Assembly: GCF_023206395.1 (NCBI RefSeq) | Contig: NZ_CP066149.1 | Coordinates: forward strand, 2,046,001-2,110,000 | Length of the DNA stretch: 64,000 nucleotides | Direction: 5' to 3' | Source of the DNA: Vibrio sp. ED004 | Lineage (GTDB): Bacteria > Pseudomonadota > Gammaproteobacteria > Enterobacterales > Vibrionaceae | Part shown: positions 16,472 to 26,706 of the stretch, in pieces | How the letters are laid out: each line of letters starts with the position of its first letter | Position numbering within the stretch: position 1 is the first letter of the stretch | Made by a program: the position numbers and the translations under genes | Notes under the pieces: generated by a model | Database searches by the model: none | Seen by the model: only the letters and a program-made list of their open reading frames with translations | What the model was told of the DNA's origin: nothing

Positions 16472-16771
16472 ACCAGACTCGGTCGGCCTTAAGCCTCATC
16501 AGTATCAGCTGATTGAGGATATTGTTTTGAATTATGCCTTAGTCACTCATGCCTGGGTATTCGGTTCTAGAGTCCTTGGAACTTATAAAGATAACTCCGA
16601 CATTGATATTGTGATGAGGGGGACGGTATTTCGTTAAGTGTCGTCGCAGGCTTGCAAGATCGTTTAGAACAGTCGTCGCTTCCATTCAAGGTTGACTTGC
16701 TCGTTAAGCATAGAATTACATCGAATGAGCTACTTGCCCATATTGACACCTATGGAATTAAACTAAAGTAA
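16449..16771 (+). pseudogene. HI0073-type nucleotidyltransferase, frameshifted
   Basis: From about GTG 16449 the frame reads through GLKPHQYQLIEDIVLNYALV and the nucleotidyltransferase motif GSRVLGTYKDNSDIDIV (GS...SDID), then shifts at a run of five G (16617-16621) and stops at 16637. Adding one G restores GDGISLSVVAGLQDRLEQSS and VDLLVKHRITSNELL to a TAA at 16771. The metal-binding Asp residues come before the shift but the C-terminal half is lost. The lesion could be a mutation, a phase-variable tract or a sequencing error. Confidence 0.78.
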
Positions 16772-16839
16772 CCGAGGAGAAAAATACAAGACAACTATGT
16801 ATTTTTCGTTGCCCTAGTTAGTACTACATGTTCGTTTAG

Positions 16840-16887
16840 TTGTACAAGTGGGCGCAAAGGGACTATACTTGTTCCATAAACTGTACA
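16840..16887 (+). promoter_or_regulatory. yefM-yoeB promoter and TGTACA operators
   Basis: A -35 TTGTAC (16840-16845), 18-bp spacer and -10 TATACT (16864-16869) form a sigma-70 promoter. TGTACA occurs at 16841-16846, inside the -35, and again at 16882-16887. E. coli YefM-YoeB represses its operon by binding palindromes with a TGTACA core, so autorepression is likely here. Confidence 0.75.
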
Positions 16888-16899
16888 TGTGGGGGTCTT

Positions 16900-17154
16900 A
16901 TGAGAATCGTATCTTTTACTGAAGCTAGAAATGGTCTCAAAGCTGTTTTGGACGGTGTTGTTAATGATGCTGATACAACAGTCATTACACGTCGTGATTC
17001 TGAAGATGCTGTGGTTATGTCTTTAGATTACTACAACAGCTTAATGGAGACCGTTCACTTACTTCGTTCACCTCAAAACGTTGAACATTTAAATCGCTCC
17101 ATAGCACAGTATCGTGCTGGAAAAACAACAGCCCGAGAGCTGATTGATGAGTAG
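16900..17154 (+). CDS. yefM: YefM antitoxin
   Basis: An 84-aa Phd/YefM antitoxin (E. coli YefM is 83). I use the ATG at 16900 with GGGGG just upstream; an in-frame start at 16840 lies in the promoter. The N terminus MRIVSFTEARNGLKAVLDGV and the block TVITRRDSEDAVVMSLDYYN (residues 27-46) are typical. It neutralises YoeB and represses the operon as a complex. Its last 8 bp overlap yoeB. Confidence 0.93.
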   Translation: MRIVSFTEARNGLKAVLDGVVNDADTTVITRRDSEDAVVMSLDYYNSLMETVHLLRSPQNVEHLNRSIAQYRAGKTTARELIDE

Positions 17155-17416
17155 TCGTCAACGTTTACTATCGTGGACAGATGACGCTTGGGACGACTAC
17201 TTGTATTGGCAGACTCAAGACAAGAAGACGTTAAAGCGTGTCAACAAACTTATTAATGATGTGAAGCGTTCTTCATTTGATGGCATTGGTAAGCCAGAGC
17301 CGTTAAAAGAGAATTTGTCTGGGTTTTGGTCTCGTCGCATTGACGATACCAATAGGCTTGTCTACGCAGTCGATGATCAAGCGATAACGATAATTTCGTG
17401 TCGTTACCACTACTAA
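17147..17416 (+). CDS. yoeB: YoeB toxin, ribosome-dependent mRNA interferase
   Basis: An 89-aa RelE-superfamily toxin that cleaves mRNA in the ribosomal A site. The start is the ATG at 17147, overlapping the yefM end. The protein keeps the YoeB core: GKPEPLKENLSGFWSRRID, with the catalytic Glu (PEPLKE) and Arg (SRRID), and the C-terminal RYHY with the catalytic His and terminal Tyr. Both genes of this pair are intact. Confidence 0.94.
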   Translation: MSSRQRLLSWTDDAWDDYLYWQTQDKKTLKRVNKLINDVKRSSFDGIGKPEPLKENLSGFWSRRIDDTNRLVYAVDDQAITIISCRYHY

Positions 17417-17485
17417 TATGTTGTCTGATGATAATGGCGCTTTCTGATGGCGAGGCTTTATATTGTTGATCTAGCGAGTTAAGGC

Positions 17486-17971
17486 TTATTGCGTTCTATC
17501 TACAACCGAACGCTCAAAATCCAGTAACCATTCTTTGCGGTTCATGCCGCCGGTGTAGCCGGTTAATGTTCCATTCGCACCGATGACTCTATGACAAGGA
17601 ACAACAAGACTAAATGGATTCTTGCCATTTGCACCACCGACGGCTCTTACGGCTTTTGGGTTATCCATTCTTTTCGCTTGCTCACTGTAACTGATGGTTT
17701 CGCCATATGGGATAGAGGTGAGCGCCTGCCAAGCTGCTTTTTGAAAGTCAGTGCCTTTTATCGCTCTTAATGGTAAATCGAATTCTGTTCGTTGACCTGC
17801 GAAGTACTCATCTAATTGTTTCGTCGCCAGTTGGCAAAGGTCATCTGGATTGCTAGTCATTAGCTCTTCGTGATTTATATGGTCAATTTCAATAATCGAC
17901 ACACCGTTACTCACAATGATCATCTTGCCAATCGGTGCGTCATAAAGCATTTTGTAAATGGTGTCTTCCAT
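17486..17971 (-). CDS. ogt: Methylated-DNA--protein-cysteine methyltransferase
   Basis: Removes O6-methylguanine and O4-methylthymine lesions by transfer to its own cysteine (suicide repair). The protein is 161 aa with the active-site PCHR at residues 125-128 (Cys126), the helix-turn-helix block YSEQAKRMDNPKAVRAVGGA before it, and GYTGGMNRKEWLL after it. It lacks the Ada regulatory domain, so Ogt is the better name. It is monocistronic and converges with yoeB. Confidence 0.93.
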   Translation of the reverse strand: MEDTIYKMLYDAPIGKMIIVSNGVSIIEIDHINHEELMTSNPDDLCQLATKQLDEYFAGQRTEFDLPLRAIKGTDFQKAAWQALTSIPYGETISYSEQAKRMDNPKAVRAVGGANGKNPFSLVVPCHRVIGANGTLTGYTGGMNRKEWLLDFERSVVDRTQ

Positions 17972-17996
17972 GTCATCTTCCTTCTTCTAGTCTCTT

Positions 17997-18115
17997 CCTG
18001 TTCTCAAGTTCTTCGAATCTCGATACCCGAAGCCGCTCTTGTATCTTTTCGAATCTCGATTTCCCGCACCTCGCATCCGCTCTAAAATCTCTTCGCATCC
18101 CGATTACTCGCATCT
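17997..18115 (-). repeat. Dispersed intergenic repeat, copy 2 (multiple units)
   Basis: Between ogt and the MATE gene, motifs such as TTCGAATCTCGAT and TTCGCATCCCGATTACTCGCA recur three or four times. They are the complement of the CGAGTAAACGGGATACGAAGAGC family seen elsewhere in the window. Confidence 0.6.
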
Positions 18116-18116
18116 C

Positions 18117-19445
18117 CTATGCTTTAGCTCTTACACGAAGCGCAAAGCAATACCCGGATATACCGCCCATGATGTTTCCTAGTGCTAAACCAACAAACAA
18201 CCCTTCGATTCCGTCGATTTGGCTGCCTATCCATGCGAAGGGCAAGGTAAACACAAACAAACGCATGAAGCTCCATTGGAAGGCTTTAAGTGGCTGATGC
18301 ATCGCGTTCATGCCGCTGATCAGCATCATCACAATACCTTGGAACCCATAACTAAAGGGGACGACTAACAGGTAATGCCACAAAATGCCTCGCACGGATT
18401 CTTCTTGAGAGAACAGGGCGGCCAAAGGAATGCTCAGTGGCACCATCATTAAGAAGACCAACCCTTGGAATAAGATGGCAAAGCGCATGCTTAGAAACAG
18501 AGCCTTAAAGCTGCGTTGAGGGTTGTTTGCACCAAAGTTCTGAGCCATGAAAGGTGTAAGAGCCGAAGTAAGAGACATCAGCACAATGATAAGAATAGAT
18601 TCAATACGCTGGGCAGCACCATAAGCCGCAACCGCTTCAGTCCCTTGTTTGGCCAACATCATCATGATGATAGCGCCAGTAAGTGGATTCAGGGCATTGG
18701 AAAGGGCGGCGGGTGTGCCGATGGTTAAGATCTGTTTCCAATCACTGATGATGGTTTTTAGTTTGGGTGGAGCAAGCAGCTTTTCTCGTATGGTTAATAC
18801 ATACAGTGAGCCACACAATGCACCAAACCAACTGAATCCGCTAGCAATGGCTGCGCCTTGAATCCCTAGCTCAGGAAAAGGCCCGTAACCGAAGATCAGC
18901 AGCGGGTCGAGAATACCGTTAAGCAGGCCTGCCAACATCATGACCTTAGCGGGTGTTTTGGTATCGCCACTCGCACGTATTGCGCTGTTGCCTGCCATAG
19001 GAATGACAAGCAGTGGTATAGCTAAATACCAGACCGACATGTATTCGGATATCAGTGGCAGTAACTCAGGTTCAGCACCTAACAGAGTAAACATGGGTTC
19101 TAGCGTTAGTAGGCCCAGCGTAGACGCAAAACCGACAAGAAGCACGGCAAGCAATAAGCCATGACAGGTAAAGCGTGCTGCATTTTGTGCGCTGCCCTGG
19201 CCAAGCAACCGACCGATACATGTCGATAAGCCAATGCCAATCCCCATGGTGATGCAGTTGATGGCAAAGGTGACTGGAAAGGTAAAGCTCACTGCTGCTA
19301 AGGCTTGGGTGCCAAGCAATGAGATGAAGAAAGTATCGACGAGGTTAAACATCAAGACCGCCACCATACCGAATATGGTCGGTATGGTCATGGTACGCAA
19401 TGTACTCTCAATAGGGGCGGTTAATAGCCCGTGCTTATCTTGCAT
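18117..19445 (-). CDS. MATE-family multidrug efflux transporter
   Basis: An inner-membrane protein with about 12 transmembrane helices in two similar halves, a cation/drug antiporter of the DinF/NorM superfamily. I start it at the ATG at 19445 (MQDKHGLLTAPIESTL, 442 aa, normal length), because the longer frame from 19538 begins in the groES upstream region. Family features include MFNLVDTFFISLLGTQALAA, GIGIGLSTCIGRLLGQG and, in the second half, FMAQNFGANNPQRS. Substrate not predictable. It is divergent from groESL. Confidence 0.88.
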   Translation of the reverse strand: MQDKHGLLTAPIESTLRTMTIPTIFGMVAVLMFNLVDTFFISLLGTQALAAVSFTFPVTFAINCITMGIGIGLSTCIGRLLGQGSAQNAARFTCHGLLLAVLLVGFASTLGLLTLEPMFTLLGAEPELLPLISEYMSVWYLAIPLLVIPMAGNSAIRASGDTKTPAKVMMLAGLLNGILDPLLIFGYGPFPELGIQGAAIASGFSWFGALCGSLYVLTIREKLLAPPKLKTIISDWKQILTIGTPAALSNALNPLTGAIIMMMLAKQGTEAVAAYGAAQRIESILIIVLMSLTSALTPFMAQNFGANNPQRSFKALFLSMRFAILFQGLVFLMMVPLSIPLAALFSQEESVRGILWHYLLVVPFSYGFQGIVMMLISGMNAMHQPLKAFQWSFMRLFVFTLPFAWIGSQIDGIEGLFVGLALGNIMGGISGYCFALRVRAKA

Positions 19446-19483
19446 GTAAACGCCGATTGAAACTAAAACCGTAGGATAAACAG

Positions 19484-19508
19484 ATGCGGGATACGAGTAA
19501 ACGAAAAG
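19484..19508 (+). repeat. Dispersed intergenic repeat, copy 3 (partial)
   Basis: GATGCGGGATACGAGTAAACG, a partial unit of the family at 15786, lies between the MATE gene and groES. Confidence 0.5.
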
Positions 19509-19565
19509 CAGGGAAAGATGAGGGGTGAGAATCTGCACTTTAGCTCACAATTTTTTCGTTCCCCC

Positions 19566-19594
19566 CTTGGGATTCATCATATTGTCCCCAACAT
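19566..19594 (+). promoter_or_regulatory. Sigma-32-like heat-shock promoter of groESL
   Basis: CCCCCCTTGGG (-35 core CTTGGG at 19566-19571), 14 bp, then CCCCAACAT (19586-19594). This follows the E. coli groE layout (CCCTTGAA, about 13-14 bp, CCCCATnT). It lies about 70 bp before the groES ATG. Confidence 0.7.
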
Positions 19595-19662
19595 ATTGTT
19601 TGACCCACGCTAATCGTGGCAACTATCAAAATTTAAATGGAAATTATCAGGAGATAAGACCG

Positions 19663-19953
19663 ATGAATATCCGTCCTCTACATGACCGAGTTATCGTTGA
19701 GCGCCAAGAAGTTGAATCTAAATCTGCTGGTGGCATCGTTCTAACTGGTTCTGCCGCAGAAAAATCGACTCGCGGTATCATTCTAGCTGTTGGCAAAGGC
19801 CGCATTCTAGAAAACGGTTCAGTGCAACCGTTGGACGTAAAAGTTGGCGATACCGTTATCTTTGCTGAAGGTTACGGCACGAAAACTGAAAAAATCGACG
19901 GCAAAGAAGTTCTGATCATGTCTGAAAACGACATCATGGCGATCGTCGAGTAA
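19663..19953 (+). CDS. groES: Co-chaperonin GroES
   Basis: A 96-aa Hsp10 that caps the GroEL cavity. The start is the ATG at 19663 ([16 protein letters not shown]), with AGGAGA nine bases upstream; the upstream in-frame extension covers the promoter. The mobile loop ([12 protein letters not shown]) is present. It is first in the groESL operon, but the 188-bp gap before groEL is longer than in E. coli. Confidence 0.98.
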   Translation: MNIRPLHDRVIVERQEVESKSAGGIVLTGSAAEKSTRGIILAVGKGRILENGSVQPLDVKVGDTVIFAEGYGTKTEKIDGKEVLIMSENDIMAIVE

Positions 19954-20129
19954 CTCGTACTCCGATCCAATCAGACGGCTTCGTTTTAACACCATGGTGC
20001 TTGGCTATATATCGTGATTCTGTCATTCCTGGAAGGGAATATAGATCAAGCCGATTGGTGACCGGAGAGCTTCACTGAAGGCCGATTCGGTATGAAAAAA
20101 TGAAGCGCTAACCATAATAAAGAATTTGA

Positions 20130-21788
<1,659 letters not shown>

Positions 21789-21918
21789 CAACCCATGCCA
21801 TGACTTGCCATTGTTTTTTTAAGGGTTTTTTATGGGTGTGTAGAGACGTTTATAGCCCCATTTGGGGTATCGCATTGCCTAGATAAGACGTTACAACGCT
21901 CATTATAAGCACTCTGAG

Positions 21919-21953
21919 AGGCTACTAGGCTTAATCGCTTGGTAGCCTTTTTT
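21919..21953 (+). terminator. groESL terminator
   Basis: AGGCTAC (21919-21925) pairs with GTAGCCT (21942-21948), followed by T6, 131 bp after groEL. Confidence 0.8.
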
Positions 21954-22144
21954 ATTAATATCTTCTGCCTGCGTCCCACTTTTGTTGTTGCTTTGTTTTG
22001 AGCTCCCAAAACCTCTTGCGGCGTGATAAAACAGTATCTACTCTGGTGTGCCACCTGTTTTATATTGTTGGCTTTCACTGTGACTTAATTAATTTAGTCG
22101 ATCCTTAATAAGGAATTTTTAGAAAATGGATGACCCAAACAAAG

Positions 22145-23204
22145 TGCTGAGGGATCCCCTCATCATTTCCCCAAAGCGCAACCGTGTTTGAATAGATTTT
22201 GAGCCAGCATGGTTGCAGCTACGAGCAAGTATCCCCTCGTTATTACGTAGCCAGAATGCCGTAAACTTCCATACCTAAACACACTGTTGAGAGTACATTT
22301 CGATTTCTGACAGTGTTCGCTTGGAAGTGTTTATCCCAACCTTGTTTCTGTGCATGTACGCCAACAAGCCAAAATGTCAGTTGAAGCATTAGGGCTATTA
22401 GTAGCATGATATCAAAGCGCTCTGGACTGCTAGTTCGGCTATGGCGGAGTCCTAAACCGTATGCAGGGCTTTTCAAGTCTCGGAAGGTTTCTTCAATCTG
22501 CATACGCTTTGAGTAGATCCTAACAAGTTGCTTGGGTGTTCGAGTTTCAACGGGCAAGTTAGTCGCTAAAGCCCATGGTTCTTTTGTCGAAGCGGAGTAG
22601 ATTTTAGGTGATGGATGGTGACAATTAGTCCGTGTCGAACGCTGATTTTTCCGGCCTTTAGGACGTGATTTATACAGTGCAATTTGACATGAGATTGGGT
22701 TGCTCTTAGTCAACCTCTTATAGCCTAAAGTCTTTGAACGACCTTGTAGTGCCACTGAAGCTCGTAATACCATTAGCCGCTTTTGCTCACGAATATCAGA
22801 CCATTCTACAAGAACAATGGGCATCGAATTACTCGAACAGATAAAGCTAGCATGCCAACGGTATACAGCAAGTCGCTCTTTGTGTAAGTGACGATTACCT
22901 AACAATCGGTCGATTCGTTTGATGTTATGTTTTGTTCTCGCTTTGGTTGGTAGGTTACGACCAAGCTCGGTAAGAGTGAGCGTTTTACTCTCAAGTAATG
23001 CGTGGCAAGCCAACGTTAAACTGTTTAGTCGTTTTAAGTGTAATTCAGGACAGAATTGGTAAAGGGAGTCGTGTAAAATATCGAGTTCGCACATCTTGTT
23101 GTCTGGTTATTGATTTTTGGCGAAACCATTTGATCACACGACAAGGTGCATATCTACCTTAACTTGATGATTTTTATCAAAATCATTAGGGGATTCCTCA
23201 GTGC
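22145..23204 (-). mobile_element. Decayed IS4-family insertion sequence
   Basis: The ends read TGCTGAGGGATCCCCTCATC (left) and, inverted, GCACTGAGGAATCCCCTAAT (right), an imperfect terminal repeat. The single transposase gene has lost an internal section and has a frameshift. No target duplication is visible. The element is about 1.06 kb where relatives should be longer, consistent with internal deletion. Confidence 0.75.
22163..23094 (-). pseudogene. IS4-family transposase, internally deleted and frameshifted
   Basis: The frame opens with MCELDILHDSLYQFCPELHL and keeps the first catalytic region (VLVEWSDIREQKRL, where the Asp is in WSD) and the YREK-type block (IYSKRMQIEETFRDLKSPAY, with the catalytic Glu). 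Between VALQGRS and KTLGYKRL the middle section with the second catalytic Asp is missing, as judged from related vibrio transposases I recall of nearly 400 aa. Near the end, one lost T in GAAGTTTACGG shifts the frame to a stop at 22243. Restoring it gives EVLRHSGYVITRGYLLVAAT and on to a stop at 22163. The enzyme cannot be active. Confidence 0.8.
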
Positions 23205-23429
23205 TGTCCATGAATCAGCATAAAAGCCTGTTATTTTTAGCTTATGCTGTTGGGTTAAATTGTGGGAATCCAGAGAGTTTTAAGTCAGTGAGTTTTTACT
23301 ATGTATTAGTCCTTACAATTTCTTTATATTATGGCCTGGAGCCAGATACTTGCTGATATTTATCAGTACGGGTGATGCTTAAGTGCGGTATTCGTATCTT
23401 AACGTTGAATTAATATAAAAAGAGATCAT

Positions 23430-25076
23430 ATGTTGGACAATCTATCAAAACTTACCATTAAATCGAGGCTGGCTATTGGGTTTGGCACGACGCTTTTTCT
23501 TATGATGCTTTTAACAGTATTAGGTATTCAAAAAGTTAACTTCATCGATGAGACCCTTACGGAAATTACCGGTGTAAACTCACTTAAGCAGCGTTATGCC
23601 ATTAACTACCGTGGCAGTGTTCATGATCGCGCGATTACTATTCGTGATATTGCGATAGCCAGAACCTCTCAAGAGATTTCTCTTCTAGAGCAAGAAGTTA
23701 AGCAGCTCGAAGCTTTTTATCGTGAATCTGAAGCTCAAATGAACCAAATGCGTTCGCAAGGTGAGGTGTTTACGGCCGATGAACAACGTATTCTTGCGAA
23801 AATCGATAAGGTACAACAATACACTTTACCCTTGGTTGATGAGATTATTAGGGATAAGAAGTCGGGTACTGTAATGACCGACTCTATCCTCGATTCAGCT
23901 CGACCTGCTTTTATTCAATGGCTTGCTGCCATCAACGAATTTATTGATTATCAAGAAGAACAAAGCCAAAAGTTAACCTCTGAGGCTAGAATTGTTGCGG
24001 GTGACTTTCAACAGTTGATGCTATTGCTGACTGCGATTGCATTGACGATGTCGTTATTCGTCGGCTTTATTATTGAACGCAGTTTCAGAGCTTCTTTGGG
24101 TGGTGAACCATGGGAGATTTCTGAAATGATCAAGAAAATCTCTGAAGGTAATTTGTCCCAACGTTTCATCAAACCAGAAGAGGCCGTTGGCATCTATCGT
24201 TCGTTAATTATCCTTAATGATAAGGTGAGTACTGTCATTAAAAGCAGCCGAGGGATTTCAACACAAGTTGCCACGTCAGCTGAGCAGTTGACTGGGGTGA
24301 TGGTTGATACCGCGAACAATGCTCAACATGAATTGACGCAAGTTAAGGAAATCTCTAATGCGATTAGCGAGTTATCAAGCACATCAAAAGAAGTAACATC
24401 AAACGCTGTTCATGCCGAGCAAGAGGCTAAAAAAGCGATTGATAATGTCTTTAAAGGTAACCAAACCTTAGAGGAGTCTATTGAGCTTACCCATAAGATT
24501 AATGACTCTGTAAAACAAACCGCCAGTATGATTGTCGATCTTAAAACAAATGCGATGGATATTGGTGAAGTGACGGCCGTGATCAGTACCATTTCTGATC
24601 AAACGAATTTGCTGGCCTTGAATGCAGCCATTGAAGCGGCACGAGCGGGTGAATACGGACGTGGTTTTGCCGTTGTTGCTGACGAAGTTCGTAACCTTGC
24701 ATCTAAGACGCAAGATTCAACGAAGAGCATTCAAGATATTATTACCAAGCTTCAAGCTCAATCAGAAAAAGCCAATGACAACATGATCAGCAATGTTGAG
24801 CAGATCCAAGAGTCGGTGACATTGTCAGAAAATGTCCAACAATCATTCAGTCATATTGAACAGTCTGTGCAATCTATTTCTGAAATTAATACGCTAGTGA
24901 CAAGCACTTCTCAAGAGCAGTTTAGTTTAACTGAGCGTATAGCATTGAATACAAACAATGCCTTTGACCTAGTGAACCAAAATGTATCAGGTATTCATCA
25001 AACTCAACAAGCGGCCAAAGAGTTATCTCAACTGGCGGTAGAGCAGAAAAAAGAGCTGGAGTTTTTTAAGGTCTAG
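23430..25076 (+). CDS. Methyl-accepting chemotaxis protein (4-helix-bundle sensor type)
   Basis: A 548-aa transmembrane chemoreceptor. TM1 is about residues 14-33, then a periplasmic helical domain (35-190), TM2 about 195-215, a short HAMP-like linker starting with LGGEPWEI, and the cytoplasmic signalling hairpin with its tip near residues 390-420 ([26 protein letters not shown]). There is no C-terminal CheR-binding pentapeptide. The ligand cannot be predicted from the small helical sensor. AAAGAGA precedes the ATG. The gene is single, between the IS4 remnant and a VC2662-type gene, and its stop lies inside a 21-bp minisatellite. Confidence 0.92.
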   Translation: MLDNLSKLTIKSRLAIGFGTTLFLMMLLTVLGIQKVNFIDETLTEITGVNSLKQRYAINYRGSVHDRAITIRDIAIARTSQEISLLEQEVKQLEAFYRESEAQMNQMRSQGEVFTADEQRILAKIDKVQQYTLPLVDEIIRDKKSGTVMTDSILDSARPAFIQWLAAINEFIDYQEEQSQKLTSEARIVAGDFQQLMLLLTAIALTMSLFVGFIIERSFRASLGGEPWEISEMIKKISEGNLSQRFIKPEEAVGIYRSLIILNDKVSTVIKSSRGISTQVATSAEQLTGVMVDTANNAQHELTQVKEISNAISELSSTSKEVTSNAVHAEQEAKKAIDNVFKGNQTLEESIELTHKINDSVKQTASMIVDLKTNAMDIGEVTAVISTISDQTNLLALNAAIEAARAGEYGRGFAVVADEVRNLASKTQDSTKSIQDIITKLQAQSEKANDNMISNVEQIQESVTLSENVQQSFSHIEQSVQSISEINTLVTSTSQEQFSLTERIALNTNNAFDLVNQNVSGIHQTQQAAKELSQLAVEQKKELEFFKV

Positions 25077-25155
25077 AGAAGTTAACTGAGAATCTAAAGA
25101 GCGTAACTTAGGCTCTAAAGAAGGTAACTTAGGATCTAGAAAGCGTAACTGAGAA
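25072..25155 (+). repeat. 21-bp tandem repeat, four units, over the chemoreceptor stop
   Basis: Four 21-bp units (TCTAGAGAAGTTAACTGAGAA and variants) start at 25072, 25093, 25114 and 25135. The first contains the TAG stop of the chemoreceptor. The unit is seven codons long. Confidence 0.85.
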
Positions 25156-25341
25156 AATTGCTGTATGCGATACTTAAGTAGACTGTGTGAACTTTCATTG
25201 CCCTTTGTTGTTTTTTAGGCCTATATTCAATAGTACAGTTATGACATTGATTTAACATGAATAGCTGTTGAGTAAAGGATAATAAATGCTTGATTGAAAA
25301 TGGATTAATCAAGTTAACAATAAGTCAGTGGAGACTTCCCA

Positions 25342-25899
25342 ATGAAAAAACTACTTTCGGTACTTGCTGTTTCTGCAGCGGTCATGGCGCCAGCAGCATT
25401 TGCTTCTTCGCCTGTTATGTTTTCAACGATCAACGGCTTTAACGCACCAGATTCCGACGCGGTTGGTGGTGTGCGCTTGGCTTTACTTCACGGACAAGTA
25501 AACGACCTTAAAGGTGTCGACCTTGCCATTATTGGCATGTCAGAGACGCAAACGACGACAGGTGTAAATTTGGGGTTTTTTGGTGCGCATAAAGTAAACC
25601 AAGAAATGACCGGTGCTTCACTGGGTATATTCAACTGGAACCCAGGAAAAACCACAGGTTTGAACTTGGGTGCCGTTAACATCACTAACGATGTGAAAGG
25701 CGCGAACGTGAGTTTTGTAAACTACTCGGAAGGCGACACTCTGGTTGATGTTGGTGCCGCAAACCTTTCTGAAGTGTCTACGGTTCAGGTTGGTATCTTC
25801 AACAAAACTAAAAAAATCGAAGGCGTACAAGTTGGTCTGATCAACTGTGCTGACAACGGTTTCTTCCCGTGCTTCCCGATTGTGAACTTTGCTAAGTAA
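25342..25899 (+). CDS. VC2662-family exported protein with Gly-rich repeats
   Basis: A 185-aa protein with a clear signal peptide (MKKLLSVLAVSAAVMAPAAF, cleavage near AFA-S at residues 20-22). The mature part is a run of about eight 15-20-residue repeats with G-x-x-L/V-G-x-F/V-N spacing (GVNLGFFGAHK, GASLGIFNWN, GLNLGAVNIT, GVQVGLINC), suggesting a beta-solenoid or barrel at the cell surface or in the periplasm. Two cysteines near the C terminus may form a disulfide. In V. cholerae the homologue VC2662 lies near groEL and epmB/efp, as here. Function unknown. Confidence 0.82.
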   Translation: MKKLLSVLAVSAAVMAPAAFASSPVMFSTINGFNAPDSDAVGGVRLALLHGQVNDLKGVDLAIIGMSETQTTTGVNLGFFGAHKVNQEMTGASLGIFNWNPGKTTGLNLGAVNITNDVKGANVSFVNYSEGDTLVDVGAANLSEVSTVQVGIFNKTKKIEGVQVGLINCADNGFFPCFPIVNFAK

Positions 25900-25981
25900 G
25901 CTTGAGAGCTTTGTCGCTTTATAAATCGGTAAACCGGCAGCTAAATGGTTTGCTCCTTTTCTTGGTAAGTTAAGTTTTATT

Positions 25982-26012
25982 CAACGCCTAAACCTATGTT
26001 TGGGCGTTGTTG
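25982..26012. terminator. Bidirectional terminator
   Basis: CAACGCCTAAAC/GTTTGGGCGTTG forms a near-perfect 12-bp stem with a CTAT loop, between the convergent VC2662-type gene and the mgtC-like gene. Confidence 0.75.
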
Positions 26013-26015
26013 TAT

Positions 26016-26504
26016 TTACGACTTCATACGACCTTTTCTCTTCCATTTCTGATGCACGCCACGACGCAGGCTCTGGAAGCTGTTTTCTACCTTATCGACT
26101 CCCAGTAAGATAACCAGCGCCATTAGAGTGATGATAACAGATTGAGATAGGTACCCTAAGGCTATCATCATCCCCAAAGCCGCCAGCACCCAGATGATCG
26201 CGGCAGACGTGACGCCATGAATCTTACCATCCAATGTCATCATGACTCCTGCACCAAGAAACCCGACCCCCGTTATTATCTGACCAAGTACACGGGCTTG
26301 ATCGAGCGTGTTAGGAGATAAGCTAATCGCCATGGTGAGAAAGAAATAAGTACCGCTGATAATCAAAATTGAGGTTCGTATTCCAACGGGTTTACCGCGG
26401 GTTTGCCTTTCGATGCCGATTAACGACCCACACAGCATACATACCGCGAGGCCTGCCCAGCTAAAGGGGGCAAGGTTGAGAGTTTGTTCTATAAATTGTG
26501 GCAT
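26016..26504 (-). CDS. MgtC/SapB family membrane protein
   Basis: A 162-aa inner-membrane protein with about four or five transmembrane helices. The family signature is clear: CGSLIGIERQTRGKPVGIRT (residues 25-44) and GVGFLGAGVMM (79-89). It lacks the ACT-like C-terminal domain of virulence MgtC and is the short form with a basic tail (QKWKRKGRMKS). MgtC relatives bear on Mg2+ stress and ATP synthase control, but the role of short forms is not established. Confidence 0.88.
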   Translation of the reverse strand: MPQFIEQTLNLAPFSWAGLAVCMLCGSLIGIERQTRGKPVGIRTSILIISGTYFFLTMAISLSPNTLDQARVLGQIITGVGFLGAGVMMTLDGKIHGVTSAAIIWVLAALGMMIALGYLSQSVIITLMALVILLGVDKVENSFQSLRRGVHQKWKRKGRMKS

Positions 26505-26706
26505 ATCACCCCTCCTAAAAATTTTGAATAGAGCCGAGTATGCTAATAATAGACCGGACGATCGAACAAAACCTTTTTGTCTTAACGATTGGATTGTCTG
26601 CTTGAGGTTTAACAGCCAGTGGTGGTCAATGAGAAAGTAGGGGCTTCTGTCTCTGTCGCTTCTTTGTATTCAAGACGATAAGAAGCGACCATTGCTCGAG
26701 ATAGAG

